Assembly (NCBI GenBank): GCA_026193735.1
Contig: JAPHUJ010000217.1
Span: 1 to 9,379, forward strand
DNA length: 9,379 bases
Source of the DNA: Sulfurovum sp.
GTDB taxonomy: Bacteria; Campylobacterota; Campylobacteria; Campylobacterales; Sulfurovaceae
Direction: 5' to 3'
The translations under genes and the position numbers were made by a program. Shown in pieces: positions 7,369 to 9,379 of the stretch; positions within the stretch are counted from its first letter, which is position 1, and the number at the start of each line of letters is the position of its first letter. The notes below the pieces were generated by a model. That model searched no databases. It saw only the letters and a program-made list of their open reading frames with translations, and was not told the origin of the DNA.

Positions 7369-8262
7369 ATGTTTGGAAATATTTTTAAAAAACCAACAGC
7401 AGCAACACAAGAAATGCCTAATCAGTGGATAAAATGTCCAAAGTGTACCTCTTTAATGTATTATAAAGAAGTGGAAGCAAAACAAAATGTATGTCCAAAA
7501 TGTAACCACCATTTCCGTATTTCGGCAGAGAAACGTATAGCATCTATCGTAGATGAAGATTCTTTTGTGGAGTTTGACAGTACTCTAGCTCCAACAGATC
7601 CTCTGAAGTTTTCAGATAAAAAGTCTTATAAAAAACGTTTAGAAGAAGCCAAAGCACAAACAGGTAAAACTTCTTCTGTAATGAGCGGTTCATGTACAAT
7701 TGGTGGACAAGAGGTAGAAATCGTGGTTTTTGACTTCTCGTTCATGGGGGGTAGTCTAGGTTCAGTTGAAGGTGAGAAAATCGTTCGTGGTATCAACAGA
7801 GCTATAAAAAAAGAGTGTGGATTTATCATCGTTTCTGCTTCTGGTGGTGCGCGTATGCAAGAGAGTACGTACTCTTTGCTGCAGATGAGTAAAACATCAG
7901 CTGCTTTAAATAGATTACATCACAACGGTTTACCTTTTATCTCTATTCTAACAGATCCTACGATGGGTGGTGTATCTGCATCATTTGCTATGCTAGGTGA
8001 TATCATTATGGCTGAACCGGGTGCGCTTATCGGATTTGCAGGTCAAAGGGTTATTAAGCAGACAGTTGGTGTTGACTTACCTGAAGGTTTCCAACGTTCA
8101 GAATTTTTGCTTGAACATGGACTTATCGACATGATCGTTGATCGTGGCGATATGCATCAAACACTTTCTGACTTATTTAAACTTTTCAAAAAAACAAAAA
8201 AAGTAGTGAACGCTGAGAATGAAATTGAAAAGTTTGACATCGTAGAAGACTCTGTAGAATAG
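7369..8262 (+). CDS. accD: Acetyl-CoA carboxylase carboxyltransferase subunit beta
   Basis: This 297-residue protein matches AccD in length and layout. With AccA it transfers the carboxyl group from biotin to acetyl-CoA, giving malonyl-CoA for fatty acid synthesis in the cytoplasm. An N-terminal four-cysteine zinc ribbon is present (C23, C26, C42 and C45, CPKC...CPKC). It is followed by a crotonase-type carboxyltransferase domain with GGSLGSVEGEKIVRGI, SASGGARMQE, PTMGGVSASFAMLGD and GFAGQRVIKQT. The last 20 or so residues are an acidic tail. AGGAG at 7359-7363, five bases before the ATG, fixes the start. It is the second gene of a unit with the phosphatase, and no other fatty-acid gene is in view. 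No clear rho-independent terminator follows on the plus strand. Confidence 0.97.
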   Translation: MFGNIFKKPTAATQEMPNQWIKCPKCTSLMYYKEVEAKQNVCPKCNHHFRISAEKRIASIVDEDSFVEFDSTLAPTDPLKFSDKKSYKKRLEEAKAQTGKTSSVMSGSCTIGGQEVEIVVFDFSFMGGSLGSVEGEKIVRGINRAIKKECGFIIVSASGGARMQESTYSLLQMSKTSAALNRLHHNGLPFISILTDPTMGGVSASFAMLGDIIMAEPGALIGFAGQRVIKQTVGVDLPEGFQRSEFLLEHGLIDMIVDRGDMHQTLSDLFKLFKKTKKVVNAENEIEKFDIVEDSVE

Positions 8263-8353
8263 TTTAGCATTTTGATATTCATATAGAGATACGCTAGAAA
8301 AGCTTATTAAATTATATATTTTTAAGGTTTGTTGTATCAATATAAAAGAAATC

Positions 8354-8385
8354 CATATCCAATAGGAAAAACCCTATTGAATATG
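8354..8385 (-). terminator. Hairpin between accD and the lipoprotein gene
   Basis: Bases 8360-8366 (caatagg) pair perfectly with 8373-8379 around loop aaaaac. After one mismatch, five further pairs follow (8354-8358 with 8381-8385). Read on the minus strand it is followed by the T-rich run gatttcttttat and lies 26 bases past the lipoprotein stop, so it best fits as that gene's terminator. On the plus strand there is no T-run, though it could still slow transcription leaving accD. Confidence 0.55.
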
Positions 8386-8411
8386 AATATGATGAGTGGG
8401 AAAGCGTTTAT

Positions 8412-8588
8412 CTAATTACCGCATTTAGTACTAGATGAGCATTTTGTTGCCATTTCTTTTGCTTTGTCCCCAGAACATTTCACACTAGTTGAACATTTAG
8501 TGCCTGCCTCTGTATCAATCTTATTTGCACATCCAGTAAAGGAAATGAGTGCGAAACTTATCAACGAACCAAAAATTAACGTTTTCAT
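8412..8588 (-). CDS. Small cysteine-rich lipoprotein, 58 residues
   Basis: This gene of 58 codons plus stop has an excellent Shine-Dalgarno sequence (AGGAGG, 8594-8599, five bases before the ATG). The product starts MKTLIFGSLISFALISFTGC, a typical lipoprotein signal: Lys, a hydrophobic stretch of about 15 residues, then lipobox FTGC with Cys20 as the acylation site. The mature part is only 39 residues, hydrophilic and Lys/Ser/Thr-rich. It carries four more cysteines, C32, C38, C50 and C56, arranged as two copies of TKCSxSxKC (30-38 and 48-56) starting 18 residues apart. The cysteine pairs could form disulfides or bind a metal; neither can be decided here. The family is not one I recognise. 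It superficially recalls small KCG-type metal-binding peptides, but no modifying enzyme gene is adjacent. It has its own apparent promoter and terminator, and is convergent with accD. Confidence 0.82.
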   Translation of the reverse strand: MKTLIFGSLISFALISFTGCANKIDTEAGTKCSTSVKCSGDKAKEMATKCSSSTKCGN

Positions 8589-8623
8589 ATTTGCCTCCTA
8601 ATATTATTTTTGAAAGCCTAAGT

Positions 8624-8629
8624 ATAATA
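8624..8629 (-). promoter_or_regulatory. Candidate -10 box for the lipoprotein gene
   Basis: Read on the minus strand the hexamer is TATTAT, 35 bases upstream of the ATG at 8588, giving a leader of about 29 bases. No good -35 box is seen. The same bases shifted by one read TATAAT on the plus strand, so the site may fire in either or both directions. Confidence 0.4.
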
Positions 8630-8913
8630 TGTAAACTGTGTAAAACTTGTGCAGTGCATTCTATTTATTTCACAGCAAAGAAGAAGTTTGCTTTATGCAT
8701 TCTCAAGAGAGACTTAAAGAAAGCCTCTTTCCCCACTTTCTAATAGTATTAAAGCTTTATCTTTATTTCATATACATCAAAAATAATTTTTCCCTTAAAA
8801 CGCTCTTGAATTATTTTTCAGGCTTTGCGTACGGTTCATTCTATAGGTAAGCATAAGTTGTTTTTACTTTTACATCACGGGTAACATTCCTGATGATAGA
8901 GGGAGTCATATAT

Positions 8914-9039
8914 AGTGATTTAGCGAATTTTCCTAAAAAATAGCCTAAGATCAACGTTTTATCCCTTTCAACAGTAACAGCACTCAACCTTCAGTAATGG
9001 TGTACTTTTTTTCATAACTTTTAAACGCTAAATCTCACT
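8914..9039. repeat. Inverted repeat in the region upstream of the nitrilase gene
   Basis: The left arm agtgatttagcg (8914-8925) is complementary to the right arm cgctaaatctcact (9026-9039), apart from extra bases in the latter that break the match within the last few positions. About 100 bases separate the arms. It could be a pair of half-operators or the ends of a decayed element; there is no gene between the arms to decide. Confidence 0.3.
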
Positions 9040-9053
9040 CAGTATGTTCCAAT

Positions 9054-9067
9054 ATGCACATTTGCAT
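9054..9067. promoter_or_regulatory. Short inverted repeat, possible operator
   Basis: The sequence atgca, four bases, then tgcat forms a compact dyad about 38 bases upstream of the candidate -10 box of the nitrilase gene. The position suits a dimeric transcription factor, but a 5-base half-site is easily found by chance in AT-rich DNA. Confidence 0.25.
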
Positions 9068-9104
9068 TGTATCACTATTACATAAATAGTACACAAACTT
9101 TCAC

Positions 9105-9110
9105 TATACT
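9105..9110 (+). promoter_or_regulatory. Candidate -10 box for the nitrilase gene
   Basis: TATACT lies 30 bases before the ATG at 9141, predicting a leader of about 24 bases. The heptamer tcactat occurs at 9072-9078 and again at 9102-9108 overlapping this box, and might be a repeated regulatory site. No clear -35 hexamer was found. Confidence 0.35.
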
Positions 9111-9140
9111 TAATGCAGGTCAGAGAAATGGAGGTCTATC

Positions 9141-9379
9141 ATGAAAAAAGATATATTTACCATCGCTACAATACAGGCATCTCCGGTTTTTATGGATTTG
9201 GATGCAACTATTGATAAAGCCTGCAATCTCATTAAAAAAGCAGCTAAAAAAGGTGCTGCTTTGGCTGTTTTTCCAGAGGCATTCGTGCCTGGATATCCTG
9301 ATTGGATATGGCAGATACCGCCAGGGGAAATGATGCTGAATCAAAATCTATATGCAAAATTATTGGAACAATCAGTCAC
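9141..9379 (+). CDS. Nitrilase-family carbon-nitrogen hydrolase (N-terminal part)
   Basis: Seventy-nine codons are visible before the window ends. The product starts with the first beta strand of the nitrilase fold (IATIQASPVFMDLDATIDKA). The first catalytic motif follows: FPEAFVPGYPDWIW at 44-57, where Glu46 is the expected general base. The GYP-x-W-I-W form is typical of true nitrilases (branch 1, nitrile to carboxylic acid plus ammonia, cyanide- and arylacetonitrile-type enzymes) and less typical of amidases or N-carbamoylputrescine amidases. The catalytic Lys and Cys lie beyond the window, so activity and substrate are open. No signal peptide is seen, so it is cytoplasmic. GGAGG at 9130-9134, six bases before the ATG, fixes the start. 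It stands alone after a long noncoding stretch, with its own apparent promoter. Confidence 0.9.
   Translation, partial: MKKDIFTIATIQASPVFMDLDATIDKACNLIKKAAKKGAALAVFPEAFVPGYPDWIWQIPPGEMMLNQNLYAKLLEQSV

Larger units (their letters stand above)
8602..9140. other. Noncoding stretch between lipoprotein and nitrilase genes
   Basis: About 540 very AT-rich bases with no convincing gene. Plus-strand open frames at 8549-8743 and 8647-8850 lack ribosome sites and have low-complexity Phe/Leu/Lys/Tyr-rich translations. Several T-rich ATTATTTTT-like stretches recur near 8604, 8782 and 8813. A minus-strand open stretch at 8841-8987 (48 residues, ending AYL) has balanced composition but no start with a ribosome site, and may be a gene remnant. 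A TATAAT on the plus strand at 8623-8628 could start a small RNA. Promoter elements of the two flanking genes occupy the ends. Confidence 0.6.

Noticed and set aside
8280..8335. AT-rich stretch after accD as an intrinsic terminator
   Set aside because: Only a 4-pair ctta/taag stem with mismatches could be found before the T-run, too weak to call.
8549..8850. Overlapping plus-strand open frames after the lipoprotein gene
   Set aside because: One runs through the antisense of the lipoprotein signal region, neither has a Shine-Dalgarno sequence, and both translate to AT-driven Phe/Leu/Lys/Tyr-rich peptides.
9120..9344. Minus-strand open frame opposite the nitrilase
   Set aside because: It is antisense to clearly conserved nitrilase codons and starts without a ribosome site.
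1..9379. CRISPR arrays, tRNA or rRNA genes, transposases, sigma-54 promoters
   Set aside because: Looked for on both strands; no regular spaced repeats, no cloverleaf-like segments, no transposase motifs and no GG-N10-GC promoter in the gaps.

Overview
The window is AT-rich bacterial DNA whose gene content and style suggest a member of the Campylobacterota (Epsilonproteobacteria), possibly a Sulfurovum/Sulfurimonas-like organism. The reasons are -10 boxes of the form AAGTATAAT without clear -35 boxes, an inositol-monophosphatase-family gene directly in front of accD (from memory, the same neighbours occur in Campylobacter jejuni), and the codon use. The genus is an inference, not something the sequence proves.

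Layout. Bases 1-486 hold the last 161 codons of a glutamate synthase large subunit (gltB copy 1). After a 211-base gap comes a complete second large-subunit gene (698-5119), followed one base later by the small subunit gltD (5121-6503). The gap contains a terminator-like structure, a promoter, and a long inverted repeat whose right arm covers the second copy's ribosome binding site. A hairpin follows gltD. A new promoter then leads into a two-gene unit: a small FBPase/IMPase-family phosphatase (6627-7352) and accD (7369-8262). Converging on accD from the minus strand is a short gene (8412-8588) for a 58-residue cysteine-rich lipoprotein; a hairpin lies between the two genes. About 550 bases without a convincing gene follow. 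The window ends with the first 79 codons of a nitrilase (9141 onward).

How the genes work together. GltB and GltD form NADPH-dependent glutamate synthase, which makes two glutamates from glutamine and 2-oxoglutarate and is the main entry of ammonia nitrogen into the cell when paired with glutamine synthetase. AccD is the carboxyltransferase beta subunit for malonyl-CoA formation. The nitrilase, which releases ammonia from organic nitriles, could feed nitrogen into the same pool, but nothing in the sequence links it to gltBD.

Most of the window is core metabolism. The parts that deserve attention are the tandem large-subunit genes served by one visible small-subunit gene, the folding potential of the gap between them, the tiny repeat-built Cys lipoprotein, and the archaeal-type signature of the phosphatase.
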